A DNA stretch of 64,000 bases from Bactrocera neohumeralis (GCF_024586455.1 NW_026089624.1:4989341-5053340), one strand, 5' to 3'; shown: positions 1 to 10,110, counted from the first letter of the stretch. Notes: a model not told the origin generated them from the sequence alone. Numbers and translations: made by a program.

Positions 1-236
1 TTGATCGCATTTCAATAATTCCCTAATCTATGGCCATTTTGGATTGCAAGTAAATGTAACAAACAAATCCGGCCGTCCATAATTCCGCACGTATGTCATC
101 GCATCCTGCGAGTACTCGTCCATGTGCTTTGGGCTGCCAATGTACTATATGTTGATGGTAAAAAGAGCGACAACCGATATTAGCGCGATCTCTTCGCGAC
201 ATCGTAAAAGAGTTCAATCTGTGTTTGATCACTTTT
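1..236 (-). pseudogene. Helitron Rep fragment cut by the window edge
   Basis: Read on the minus strand, this stretch encodes the Helitron replication-initiator core just upstream of the HUH motif: a GSPKHMDEYSQDAMTYV block followed by NYGRPDLFVTFTCNPKW. In the Rep family this is the conserved GSPRHM..RPDLF.TFTCNP region. A frame change near 150-160 separates an upstream piece (RRDRANIG) from the GSPKHM block, and a TAG stop follows the NPKWP block, so the copy is dead. The HUH and helicase parts would lie to the left, outside the window. It is a different copy from the Helitrons at 3-10 kb, because this exact Rep segment is deleted in the older one there. Helitron assignment is secure; length and age are not. 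Confidence 0.85.
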
Positions 237-591
237 TATGAAACATACATAAAATTTTCACTGAATAATTTAAAAAAAATTGCTTTTTGAATGGCCGAAA
301 TAAAGAAAGCAAACGACAGAAATTGAAAGATTCAAATAATTTACAAATAAATCAATTGGAAAGCAAAACGAAAATATTGAAAATCAAATTTTGTATGCAA
401 AAGTTACTTTTTGGAAATTTACGTTCGTAAGTCGGTAAAAAAAGGTAATTTTCTGATTTTTGGTGTTTTGCAAACCATCCTTATTAGATTCCCTTCAAAG
501 TGGTTCAAGCCTTTTTTCATTTCATGCAACGGTTTAGTCAGCTATGGCGAACAGACAAAAAACCCAACTTATTTTTATGTATAAGATATAC
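237..591. other. AT-rich stretch, nothing recognised
   Basis: No reading frame of note, no inverted repeats and no similarity to other parts of the window were seen. It lies between the Helitron fragment and an RTE fragment and may be untranslated TE sequence. Confidence 0.4.
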
Positions 592-1048
592 GGAAGATAG
601 AGCCATGTATAGAAGTTCACACAAGTGAGCATAAACGATTCTTTTACGTATGCCTCAAGCAGCTCACGACTTCCGGTCTTACTACAAGTATCCTCTGGGT
701 AGACAAAAAACATCCGTTTAAACGCGAACTAAAGTGAGAATGCGAAAGATCCCCTCCTCATGGTTGTGCGCTAGGTTCGGGACCGGACACGTAAAAAACG
801 CTACCAATGAAAGGCAATAAACAGCGTTTTATAAGTGTTCAGGATTATGATGTGAGGACATGCACCTGAAATGCCCGGTCCCTTAATTGGGAAGGTGCCG
901 CTGCCCAGCTGGTTGATGTCCTCGTAGGTATTTGTGAAATTTGCGCGAGTGACCATATAAAAGAGCGCAAGTTAAGTGTGGGATTCGTGATGGTAGAGAG
1001 ACTCCGTCGCCGAGTACTGGAATTCATCCCTCTAAATGAACGTCTAGC
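592..1048 (+). mobile_element. RTE-type LINE, 5' part only
   Basis: This plus-strand stretch matches the 5' end of the RTE element at 18833-22095 read on its minus strand. Shared blocks include the one around 'gttcacacaagtgag', 'caagtatcctctgggtag', 'ggttgtgcgctaggtt' and the start of the endonuclease ORF (WNVRTLNWEGAAAQLVDVL region, here at about 845-925). There are several indels and stops, so no protein can be made. Similarity stops at the equivalent of NERLA in the endonuclease. Twelve bases later an oppositely oriented RTE 3' end begins. The left edge (about 592) is where similarity to the other copy fades, and it supports an RTE 5' end near 22095 in that copy. Confidence 0.75.
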
Positions 1049-1060
1049 TTGAGTGGTATC

Positions 1061-1875
1061 TTCTTCTTTACTGGCGTAGACACCGCTTACGCGATTATAG
1101 TCGAGTTAACAACAGCGTGGCAGTCGTTTCTTCTTTTCGCTACGTGGCGCCAATTGGATATTCTAAGCGAGGCCAGGTCCTTCTCCACTTGGTCCCACCA
1201 AAGGAGTGGAGGACTTCCTCTTCCTCTGCTTCACCCGGCGGGTACTGCGCCGAATACTTTCAGAGCTGGAGGGTATTCGTCTATCTGGACAACATGACCT
1301 AGCCAGCGTAGCCGCTGTCTTTTAATTCGCTGAAGTATGTCAATGTCATCGTATATCTTATACAGCTCATCGTTCCATCGAATGCGATATTCGTCGTGGC
1401 CAATACGCAAAGGACCATAAATCTTTCGCAGAACTTTTCTCTCGAAAACTCGCAACGTCGACTCATCAGTTGTTGTCATCGTCCAAGCCTCTGCACCATA
1501 TAGCAGGACGGGAATTATGAGTGACTTATAGAGTTTGGTTTTTGTTCGACGAGAGAGGACTTCTTCTCAATTGCCTTTTCAGTCCGAAGTAGCACCTGTT
1601 GGCAAGAGTAATCCTGCGTTGGATTTCAGGCTGACATTGTTGGTGGTGTTTACGCTGGTTCCCAAATAAACGAAAATATCTACAACTTTAAAGTTATGAC
1701 TGTCAACAGTGACGTAAGCGCCAAGTCGCGAGTGCGACGACTGTTTGTTTGATGACAGGAGATATTTTCTCTTGCCCTCGTTTACTGCGAGATATCAATA
1801 TCATCGGCATACGCCAGCAACTGTACACTCTTATAAAAGATTGTACCTGTACGATTAAGTTCTGCAGCGCGAATT
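1061..1875 (-). mobile_element. RTE-type LINE, 3' part (interrupted by an I-clade LINE)
   Basis: On the minus strand this encodes the C-terminal part of an RTE ORF2, with the RWLGHV motif and the KIYGPLRIGHDEYRIRW block. It ends in a trinucleotide TTC/GAA-type tail at 1061, as does the copy at 18833. It differs from that copy by a deletion of roughly 90 bp near 1775-1790 and by scattered stops. At 1875 the similarity breaks at the word CGCGAATT, which reappears at 3106, where the RTE resumes; the 1876-3105 segment is therefore a later insertion. With 3106-3175 this makes a 5'-truncated RTE copy. It faces the RTE fragment at 592-1048 tail to tail. Confidence 0.85.
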
Positions 1876-3105
1876 TTATTTATTTATTTATTTATAATAA
1901 TTCATATAACAAAAATAGTTTTATTATATAAATACATAAACGCAGCACTGGCTACGAGGCCTTCAGCCGTCTTGTAATTATAACTAGGTGAAAAATTCTA
2001 ATTGCTAAGGGTTAGTAAAGATGTAAGTTGCTTAAATATATTTTAACAAATCGTTGGTTTTTAAGAATCTATATACAATCATCACGTTTTTTTCTGAAGG
2101 TTCACTTAGTAGTTTCATGAGATCAATGTTGCCAGAGTTGTGGGCTGTTGGGTGAAGCATCGGACAGAGTGTGAGTAAGTGTTTGATAGTAGCGGTGTCA
2201 TCGCAAAGGGGGCAAATGGATGGGCTTTTACCCGATAGTAAGTGGGCGTGTTTTATGATAGTGTGTCCAATCCTTAATCGAGTATATGTCTTCATTGCGC
2301 TAGTTGGAACTGTTGACGAGTAGATTATACGATTTCTGGCTGGGTTTATGACCGCGTAGTGATGTTTAAATGTTTTCCATTCGCTTGCGTGTTTTTGATG
2401 CCTTTTGTGCTTAATAAGGTTAAGAATGTCTTGCTTGGATGAGACGTAGTATGTTAAGGCAGGAGTCTTGGCTACATTTTTCGCAGCGAGGTCTGCTAAG
2501 TGGTTGCCTGTAATACCAGCATGGCCAGGGATCCACATTACTTGGATTTTCTGAGGGGCACCAATGACCGCGTCTCTGATAACTTCTATTATGGGATTGC
2601 GATTGGAAGGAGACGTTATTGCAGACATACATGATTTGCTGTCTGTACAGATGAGGAACTTTCCTTTAGTCTTTTTTGCGTAATTAACTGCATGAAGGAT
2701 AGCAGATCCTTCAGCGGTAAATACAGAGGCCGTTGAGGGAAGAAGCCAATTGCAAATATGTTCTCCTGTGGCAGTGACAACTGCTAACGAAGTGGAATCG
2801 GTGGACTTGGAGCCATCCGTAAACAATAACTTCCAGCCATTATTTGTGTAATTAAATTCCAGTTCAGCAAAGGTTTGTTGAAAGACTTCGTTTGGTGTGT
2901 TTTGCTTGGACAAAAACATAAGCTTATTCTGTAGTATTTTATCATTGATCAGACAGGGAGGATGTCGAGTGGTGAATTTGCGTGTTGCGTTACGTAAAAT
3001 ATTATTTTCTGCAGCGAAACTTAAGCATCTCGAAATAGCCGATTGTATTCTTGGAATTTTTCTTTTTTTCGTGGCATGCGTGATAGTTGTATTTAGTAAT
3101 GGCAT
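1876..3105 (-). mobile_element. I-clade LINE, 5'-truncated insertion with target duplication
   Basis: The element carries the end of ORF2 (RNase H and C-terminal region), about 155 bp of 3' UTR and a 3' tail of TAAA-like repeats at about 1876-1895 (seen as TTTATTTATTTA on the plus strand). It is flanked by an 8-bp direct repeat CGCGAATT at 1868-1875 and 3106-3113 that belongs to the RTE host, which is direct evidence for target-primed insertion. I-factor elements typically end in TAA-type repeats. The copy is truncated at its 5' end inside ORF2. Confidence 0.85.
2032..3105 (-). CDS. ORF2 C-terminal part of an I-clade LINE (RNase H domain), partial
   Basis: An open frame of 357 codons with no stop. 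It contains a type I RNase H domain: FTDGSKS at about residue 95 (first catalytic Asp), TAEGSAI (Glu) near 129-135, CTDSKSC (Asp) near 155, and WIPGHAGITGNHLADLAAK near 193-212 with the final His and Asp. Downstream is a zinc-knuckle-like CPLCDDTATIKHLLTLCP segment, usual at the C-terminus of I-type ORF2. In the living element it would remove RNA from the RNA/DNA hybrid during retrotransposition. The first Met is only where truncation left one; the endonuclease and reverse transcriptase are missing. The intact frame suggests fairly recent insertion. Confidence 0.85.
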   Translation of the reverse strand: MPLLNTTITHATKKRKIPRIQSAISRCLSFAAENNILRNATRKFTTRHPPCLINDKILQNKLMFLSKQNTPNEVFQQTFAELEFNYTNNGWKLLFTDGSKSTDSTSLAVVTATGEHICNWLLPSTASVFTAEGSAILHAVNYAKKTKGKFLICTDSKSCMSAITSPSNRNPIIEVIRDAVIGAPQKIQVMWIPGHAGITGNHLADLAAKNVAKTPALTYYVSSKQDILNLIKHKRHQKHASEWKTFKHHYAVINPARNRIIYSSTVPTSAMKTYTRLRIGHTIIKHAHLLSGKSPSICPLCDDTATIKHLLTLCPMLHPTAHNSGNIDLMKLLSEPSEKNVMIVYRFLKTNDLLKYI

Positions 3106-3175
3106 CGCGAATTATTTTCTCCAGCAGCAGGTTGAAGAAGTCGCACGATAGGGAGTCGCCTTGTCTGAAACCTCG
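3106..3175 (-). mobile_element. RTE-type LINE, remaining 5' side of the interrupted copy
   Basis: Minus-strand translation gives RGFRQGDSLSCDFFNLLLEK, a highly conserved RTE reverse-transcriptase block identical to that in the copy at 18.8-22.1 kb. It continues from 1875 across the I-clade insertion. Similarity ends at 3175, where Helitron Rep sequence starts, so this is the 5' truncation point. I found no duplication matching the other end at 1061, so the present neighbours there may result from rearrangement. Confidence 0.8.
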
Positions 3176-4063
3176 CATCAAATGTTTTGCAAAGTAGTGG
3201 TGAATATGGAACAATCCAACTGTTATGAACCACAACATCATATTGTTTCACTTTCAATGTAACTGTTCTGCCATTATCATCAAGTGAAAGACGTCGATAA
3301 AGTGGACATCCGTCGTTGCCGGAAATAGTTTCCGCAGTGAGAGGACGTGGGTAGCGTTTAGAACACTTGCCGAACGCCATGATCGGCGAATCCATGTTAT
3401 TGGTGCCACACAGTTCGTGAAAAATATTCTTGATCACTATATCATACAATTCTTGATCAATTTCTGGATGCGGTATCTCTGCGCTCTGTTGGAAGGACCT
3501 GGCTTCGCTTGGAATATCCAATTGGCATCACGTAGTGAAAAGAAAAAACGGCTGGCGCATTGTTGTTAACTCGGCTATAATCGCTTAAGCGGTGTCTACG
3601 CCAGTAAAGAAGAAGAAGGTCTCTGCGCAAATGACAGCATCGATTTCGTGTGGTCGAATCTTTTCAATGAACCAAAGTAGAATATGCGCGTGCGGCAGAC
3701 CTCTCTTCTGCCATTCAACAGAATACATCCAGCATCGAACATCACCAAATACACGTTGTTTATCAATGAAATCCACTATAACCTTCAGCTTCTGTCTGAT
3801 CACAAGACGGTAAGATTGTTAGTCGACCGAGATTCCTTGTATCACCTTCAGTTCCCGCAAATGAATGTACTCTTCTGAACGCAATTTTGCTTGATTAAAA
3901 CGAATTTAATTGAGGCGTTCAGTCTCGATTTTGGCATACATATCCACGCAGAATTCTTGAAGCAATCGCCGAAATCGCAACAGTTAGTTATCCTTATTTT
4001 GACGAACCATTAAACGATATGCACAGTAGTTCATTGAACTTACTTTCTTCGTTGTTTCTTCAC
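3176..4063 (-). pseudogene. Older Helitron Rep gene, central part
   Basis: Going down the minus strand from 4063, the blocks are: KKVSSMNYCAYRLMVRQN, MYAKIETERLN and LRSEEYIHLR (4063-3860), then a deletion, then FGDVRCWMYSVEWQKRGLPH with the HUH histidines in GLPHAHILLW (about 3690-3730), then KCSKRYPRPLTAETISG and SWIVPYSPLLCKTFD (3250-3420). The segment normally between the two halves (GSPRHM..RPDLF..TFTCNP) is missing. In-frame stops lie in the first half. A 135-bp RTE tail sits between AVICAE and the EIPHPEID region, and an RTE fragment replaces everything after KTFDA. The 5' half of the same gene lies at 9121-10110 beyond Helitron H1. Confidence 0.85.
3485..3619 (+). mobile_element. Tiny RTE 3'-end insertion with 9-bp target duplication
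   Basis: This segment matches the last part of the RTE 3' end (reverse complement of about 18840-18980), including 'gttaactcggctataatcgc' and the AAGAAGAAG tail. One internal deletion of about 15 bp falls between two GGACC copies. The direct repeat TCTCTGCGC at 3476-3484 and 3620-3628 flanks it exactly. It is inserted in the older Helitron Rep gene in the opposite orientation to that gene. Confidence 0.9.
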
Positions 4064-4514
4064 CTAATCTATCTATCTATATAAATGAAAATGAATTGTT
4101 GTTCGTTAGTCTGATTAAAACTCGAGAACGGCTGGGCGGATTGAGCTGACTTTGGTTTTAAAATGCTTGTCGTAGTCCAGGGTAGGTCTAAACGGTGAGC
4201 AAATAAGGAAAAATTACGAGTAAAATAGAGTAAAACGACAATTCCATTTTTCCATATAAAAGTTGACCACTTACTTGCTGTCAAACATTTGACGGTATTT
4301 GTACTCTCAGTTCCACTCGAATTGAAGAACGCATTAAAACAAGACTTTTGAATCGACAACATAATATCAACTTTGCTCATAACATCGCATATTTAAATTT
4401 CAATTTCAAATTTCAAAATATATAAATATAATTAATGTGTTGACATGTTTGATGGTGCCAACCTTACAGTGTTACCAACTCTAAAACATACTTTTATTAT
4501 AATAACGGGGCATG

Positions 4515-7500
4515 GGAGAAGATGGGTACCATTTTAATATCAAAATGGTTAATCCAACAACAGGTAATTAGATTATACAAAATAAAATATTTTATATGTT
4601 CAATATATAAATGTATTTTTTATCATATGTACTTCCAGGTGCTGATACACACAAAAAAGTCAGTGCCATGAATTATTATGCATACAGACTCATGATCCGT
4701 GAAGGTGAAGTAAATCACATTTTGATGTGTCAACGGCTCTTTCATCAGTATGCAGTGGACATGTACGTCAAAATTGAGACTGAAAGATTGACATACATCC
4801 GTCTTAACCAACAGCAGCTTCGATCTGAAGAGTACATTCATCTTCGCGATGCAATCAATGCTGACGGCAATATAAATAATGTAGGAAGAATGACAATTTT
4901 ACCGGCCATTTACATCGGAAGCCCTCGCCACATGTACGAGTACGCTCAAGATGCGATGTCTTATGTTCGAAAGTATGGCCGTCCAGACCTATTTATTACA
5001 TTCACCTGTAACCCACAATGGATTGAAATAAAAAAAGAACTGCTACACAACCAAACACCACTTGATAGGCATGACATCACAGCCAGAGTTTACAAGCAAA
5101 AATTAAAATCTTTAATGAATTTCATTACAAAGCATCGTGTGTATGGCCAAGTACGTTGTTGGATGTACTCTGTTGAGTGGCAAAAGCGTGGTTTGCCACA
5201 TGCTCATATATTAGTCTGGTTGGTTGACAAAATAAGGCCAGAAGAAATTGATTCCATTATTTCAGCCGAAATTTCTGATGAAACGGTTGACCCAAAATTG
5301 CATACGATAGTAACTAAACACATGATACATGGACCTTGCGGAGTTTTCAACAACAGCTCACCCTGTATGATCGACGGCAAGTGCTCCAAACGGTACCCGA
5401 GAAACTTGCTTGCTGAAACCATCTCGGGAATCGATGGTTACCCATTGTATCGTCGGCGATCAGTTGAAGACGGTGGACGATCTGTAGATGTCAAGATAAA
5501 AGGACAAGATTTTCATGTAGACAATCGTTGGATTGTGCCGTTCTCGCCCATATTGTCCAAAACTTTTGAAGCTCACATCAACGTAGAATTTTGTAACTCT
5601 GTGAAATCCATAAAATACCTATGTAAATATGTTAACAAAGGTAGCGACATGGCCATGTTCGCAGTAACAAACACAAATGATGAAGTGTTTCACTATCAGA
5701 TGGGTCGCTATGTAAGCAGCAATGAGGCTATTTGGCGCATATTTTCGTTTGCAATTCATGAAAGACATCCCACTGTATTGCATTTGGCAGTTCATTTAGA
5801 AAATGGACAACGAGTGTATTTCAACCCAAACAACGCTGTGGATAGAGCGGCACGTCCACCTGTGACCACATTGACAGGTTTCTTCTCAATTTGTGCAGCT
5901 GATCAATTCGCTCGCACTTTGCTGTATGCTGATATGCCGCGCTACTACACATGGAACGCATCGTCAAAGTCTTTTCAGCGTCGTAAACAAGGAACACCAC
6001 TTGAAGGATATGAAAATTTATTTGCCACAGATACTATAGGCCGTATATATACAGTACATCCTAATAACGATGAATGTTATTATCTTAGATTGTTATTGGT
6101 GAATGTTCCTGGTCCGACATCTTTTCAACAATTGCGAACAGTTGATGGACATCTGTGTGCGACTTACCGTGAGGCGTGTCAATTATTACGGTTGCTTGAA
6201 AACGATTCGCATTGGGATGATACGCTCAAGGATTCCGTGATATCTTCATCGCCGACATATCGACATGTTTCCCCTCAAATCCGAATGATTTGTGGATGAA
6301 ATATAGGGATGACATGTCTGAGGATGTGTTGCATCGCGTGCGTTGTGAAACTTTGAATCCTACATTGGAAATTACGGCAGAGATTTACAATGACACATTG
6401 ATCATAATAGAAGATATGTGTTTGTTGATGGCAAATAAAGTATTGTTGTGTTTGGGCCTGACAGCACCCAATCGTGCTATGCAAGATGCATTAAACCATT
6501 AGTTGCAAAGAGAACTACAGTACGATACTCAAGCTATGACCGAAGCAGTTCGCACAACTGTTCCGCAATTGAACGAAGAACAAAGGATTGCGTACGATCG
6601 TTTAACACAAGCTGTAAACAGTGGGTCTGGGGGGATTTACTTTCTTGATTCTCCTGGGGGTACTGGGAAAACGTTCCTAATTTCATAGCTATTAGCAAAG
6701 ATCCGATCGCAAAATGAGGTAGCCCTAGCGTTGGCTTCATGTGGAATAGCAGCAACTTTATTAGAAGGCGGACGAACTGCACATTCAGCCTTAAAATTAC
6801 CATTAAACATGCATATCAACGAAACGCCAGTTTGCAACATTGCCAGAAATAGCGCTATGGCGAAGACTCTCCAAGTATGCAAATTGATAATTTGGGACGA
6901 ATGCACAATGGCCCACAAGAGGTCGCTGAAGGCACTAGATAGGACGTTAAAAGATTTACGTGATAACCAAAACATTTTTGGTGGAGCCATGATACTGTTG
7001 TCAGGTGATTTTCGTCAGACTCTTCCAGTAATTCCTCGATCGACTGTTGCTGACGAAATAAACGCATGTCTAAAATCATCAAATTTGTGGCGGCACGTAA
7101 AGACACTACAATTAACTACTAACATGCGAGTGTTTTTGCAACAAGATCAAACTGCGACTGTGTTTTCGAAGCAGTTGCTGGATATTGGCAATGGTAAGGT
7201 CGCAGTTGACAGCTCGACCGGATTAATGACTTTTCCCACAGATTTCTGTCACTTCACAGAATCGAAAAAGGAGCTTATTCAGCGTGTTTTTCCGGACATT
7301 AAACAACAATATAATAACCACGATTGGCTAAGTGAACGAGCAATATTGGCAGCAAAAAACAAAGATGTCGATGATCTCAATGCTACCATTCAGAATTTCC
7401 TTCCAGGAGAGCTGTTTACGTACAAATCAGTTGACACGGCCACAAACCAGGATGACGTAGTCAACTATCCTACAGAATTTTTAAATTCATTAGACTTGCC

Positions 7501-7939
7501 TGGACTACCACCATATAATTTGAAATTAAAAGTAGGGTCAGTTGTCATTATGCTGCGTAATATTAATCAACCTCGACTTTGCAATGGAACGAGATTGGTT
7601 GTGAAGAAACTCATGAATAACATCATCGAAGCTAAAATAATCAAAGGAAAATACAAAGGAGAGGATGTCTTAATCCCACGAATACCTATGATTCCAAAGG
7701 ATTTTCCATTTGATTTCAAGAGGTTGCAATTTCCCGTGCGTCTGGCGTTTGCGATGACCATAAATAAATCGCAAGGCCAATCGTTGCAAGTTTGCGGAAT
7801 AAACTTAGAGTTTCCCTGTTTCGCACATGGACAATTATACGTTGCGTGTTCGCGTGTCGGAAAACCAACATCCTTATTTATTTACGCACCGCAAAAAAAA
7901 CTAAAAATATTGTCTACCAGAAAGCACTATATTAATTAA
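4515..7939 (+). pseudogene. Helitron H1 Rep-helicase (RepHel), decayed
   Basis: RepHel nicks and unwinds Helitron DNA for rolling-circle transposition. Coding similarity starts at 4515 (GEDGYHFNIKMVNPTTG), is split by a 75-bp GT-AG intron (4564-4638), and continues ADTHKKVSAMNYYAYRLM. The HUH motif is in QKRGLPHAHILVW (about 5183-5222), and the Tyr-containing motif is YLCKYVNKGSD (about 5617-5650). The helicase part follows in another frame: Walker A SPGGTGKTFL (about 6652-6681), WDECTMAHK, LLSGDFRQTLPV, then INKSQGQSL and HGQLYVACSRV near the C-terminus. A frameshift near 6235-6260 and stops at 6500-6502 and 6686-6688 inactivate it. The usual N-terminal zinc-finger part (MPPRRR.. and LFK.ALDRM..) is missing upstream of 4515, so the copy was also 5'-deleted inside its gene. 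Confidence 0.92.
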
Positions 7940-8189
7940 CTGTATATGACCATAACTGTGTTGTATTTAATTTAAGCAAAGATTTGTTTATCATGTTCAC
8001 AGTCCAAAAACGCGCACATCCAAGAAAATTTTAAATTTTTGTATATGAAGTGTATAAATATAAATAAATGACTTAATATGTATATAATATGTGCATTTGG
8101 ATTCTTAATGTCAACGTGTATTAGTAACTCTTTATTTCCATCAACTTGGCTCCATCTACTTGGGAACCACTTGGCTCGCCAGGACATGA

Positions 8190-8747
8190 TCATATGGTGG
8201 AAATACTAGGCGACTCGGACAAATCTGATTCGATCAGAACATTATCAATGTTGAGCTGCTGGCTGTCTTCAATAACATCAATATCTACCAGAACATTCTT
8301 GATGTTGGGCTTTTGGCTGTCTTCAATAACTTGAATGTCCTGTATGTCTTCGGCCGATAAATTTAATTCACAGAATGTCTCCTCAGATGATGAAGTTGGC
8401 ATTGTAGAAACGTTTTTTGGTTTAGATAGCAGCTTTTGCTTTAATATATTTTTTTGTGCTTTTGCCCTGTTCACGCGTATTATTCGTTCTACATTCTTAC
8501 CACACCTGGTACAAAATCTGAAGGTAACAGCGATTATGTTGTAGCATTCGTCGCATCTTAATAATAATTCAATACAATCTGGACAGTTATTATTTTTTTT
8601 TCTGCCGTTCCACATTTTACAAAACGGACAATGCATTTTAAGGAGTTGAGGGATATATAGCTTCACTATAACTATATTATAGTTAGTTGAATTCTTTATT
8701 TTCTCGATGACAGATGTAGTTCTTCTTCTTTTCCTAACCATGGCCAT
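8190..8747 (-). CDS. Antisense zinc-ribbon protein inside Helitron H1, unknown function
   Basis: The frame is open for 206 codons from 8810. I prefer the Met at 8745-8747 because MAMVRKRRRTT starts a basic segment and the upstream 21 residues are low complexity. Using the 206-codon numbering, four CxxC pairs (CPFC 61-64, CPDC 76-79, CDEC 86-89, CTRC 100-103) form what looks like a double zinc ribbon. A basic linker follows (RVNRAKAQKNILKQKLLSK), then an acidic tail with a tandem 19-residue repeat (IEDSQKPNIKNVL and IEDSQQLNIDNVL, about 158-195). It is convergent with RepHel and unbroken although RepHel is broken. It may be a captured or accessory gene; a DNA- or RNA-binding role is inference from the ribbon and basic segment. 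I do not recognise the family. Confidence 0.6.
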   Translation of the reverse strand: MAMVRKRRRTTSVIEKIKNSTNYNIVIVKLYIPQLLKMHCPFCKMWNGRKKNNNCPDCIELLLRCDECYNIIAVTFRFCTRCGKNVERIIRVNRAKAQKNILKQKLLSKPKNVSTMPTSSSEETFCELNLSAEDIQDIQVIEDSQKPNIKNVLVDIDVIEDSQQLNIDNVLIESDLSESPSISTI

Positions 8748-8982
8748 CGTCAAAAAAAAAACGACAGATGTAGTTTGATAGTTATAGTGTAAATATTTGT
8801 CAGTATTCACTCAAAAAAATTGTCTATGGTAAAATGTCACTTGAAATGTTAACGTCTCTTTGCTGTGCATCTATACTATAATTCTTGAGTATTCCTAAAA
8901 ATCTAAAAGCAGCAAATTTCAATAAAATTAAAAAAGTATTGTGTCGTGTGTTTGTGACTTACTAAATATGCCACCAATAATT

Positions 8983-9012
8983 AGGCGGTGCGAAGTTCGC
9001 CGGGTCAGCTAG
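8983..9012 (+). other. Helitron H1 3' terminal hairpin and CTAG end
   Basis: A GC-rich imperfect palindrome (GGCGGTGCGAAGTTCGCC, 8984-9001) is followed by GGGTCAG and CTAG, with T next. This is the replication-terminator structure known for Helitrons. Confidence 0.88.
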
Positions 9013-9120
9013 TAACAAATAAATCCAAAGTAACAAATAAATGCAAAGTTTGAAAATAAAATTAAGATTCAATTTAATTGATTGATTTGGTGACATGTTT
9101 GAAAGAAGAAGTCAACTAAC

Positions 9121-10110
9121 CAGTAACTGGATTTTATATTTTTATTTTAAAGTGGTAACCGTCATCGGCGCGTCAGTACAATATCCTGTGATACCATTTG
9201 CTCACCGACTACAATAACGGCAAACTCATCAATTGCAGGTGCATTGTATTGACGTTCGTGCGCTCCGTTAGACCTTTTATCCCCTTTAATCACGATTTGA
9301 TGATCATCTGTTAGCATTCTGTCTAACGCATTCTTAAATAATGCAATCAATTAATTATGGTCATGAAGCATTCGTCGCAATTGTCTGATGCTGTCTTCAT
9401 TCGTTCGCACTACGACGGTAGGGAAAGAAATTGTAGATATCCATCAGGAAGCGGCAATAACGACCCAGCACGATGATGCACCTGCCCTTGAATCTGGTTA
9501 CCAAGAGACGAATTCAAAATTTATAAAATTCAAAGGAAACGGAATAGTACTCTTTCGAGCAGAAATTACCTTGAACAACGGATTATATCCGATTTCATTG
9601 ATAATTGATGCAGCGAAAGAAGTCATTTGAAAGCACCAATTATAGTTTTAAACATTTGCAAGAAATTGCTTTGATTCTGTTGTTACGCCTTCTTGATACG
9701 ATCGCCATGGTTCCGGTGGCGATGGCAATGTTGGCAATTTAACTTTTCCATTAAGGCAACAAAATCAAGAAGATTTCTCCAAGAAATTTTATTGCGTTGC
9801 AATCTGGACATACTACAACCATTGATCCAATTTAAACGACAGGAAGAGATCGATAATAGAATGCACAATCATATCAGAATGCTTATCGAAACAAATTGAC
9901 TTTGCCAGCACTTCTTCTTTATTGCCTATTTCGACGATTTTGTTGGGTCAATCTACGCGAATCGATTACAGCCTGCTGTTGTTCATCTGTTCGTTGCGCA
10001 CGAATTTGGACGAGGTTTGCATTTCTTCGTTGTTGCGCAATGTTTCTATGTCCTGACTCATATTCGCACAATGAGTCGACACCTAAATTAGATCTTCTCG
10101 TTGGTGGCAT
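9121..10110 (-). pseudogene. Older Helitron RepHel gene, N-terminal part
   Basis: The minus strand starts with MPPTRRSNLG at 10110, the typical Helitron N-terminus, followed by a Q/R-rich segment (QRRNANLVQIRAQRTDEQQQ). Further on is LFKNALDRMLTDDHQIVIKG with APAIDEFAVIVVGE (9162-9345), then DDGYHFKIK and NPVTG ending at 9121. There a GT donor (minus strand, 9120-9119) opens an intron that ends at the TAG acceptor at 4066-4064, beyond H1. Exon joining would give NPVTG-EETTKKVSSMNY, matching the Helitron consensus. Stops and gaps in 9350-9900 show decay; that middle part is poorly recognisable. Confidence 0.8.

Larger units (their letters stand above)
4068..9012 (+). mobile_element. Helitron H1, both termini present
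   Basis: The 5' end is TC followed by TATCTATCTATATAAATG and the classic block 'gaattgttgttcgttagtc' then 'aaaactcgagaacggctggg' (4090-4140). The 3' end has a hairpin at 8984-9001 and finishes in CTAG at 9009-9012. The element lies between an A (4067) and a T (9013), the A|T target expected for Helitrons, with no duplication. Inside are a Rep-helicase gene (broken) and an antisense zinc-ribbon ORF. Length is 4.95 kb. Flanking sequence on both sides belongs to one intron of an older Helitron on the other strand. Confidence 0.92.

Noticed and set aside
23..232. Minus-strand open frame of 69 codons at the left edge
   Set aside because: It is partly an alternative frame of the Helitron Rep fragment; the conserved GSPKHM..RPDLF block is read in a different frame.
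9388..9899. Plus-strand frames of 60-80 codons
   Set aside because: They lie opposite the older Helitron N-terminal region and show no conserved motif.
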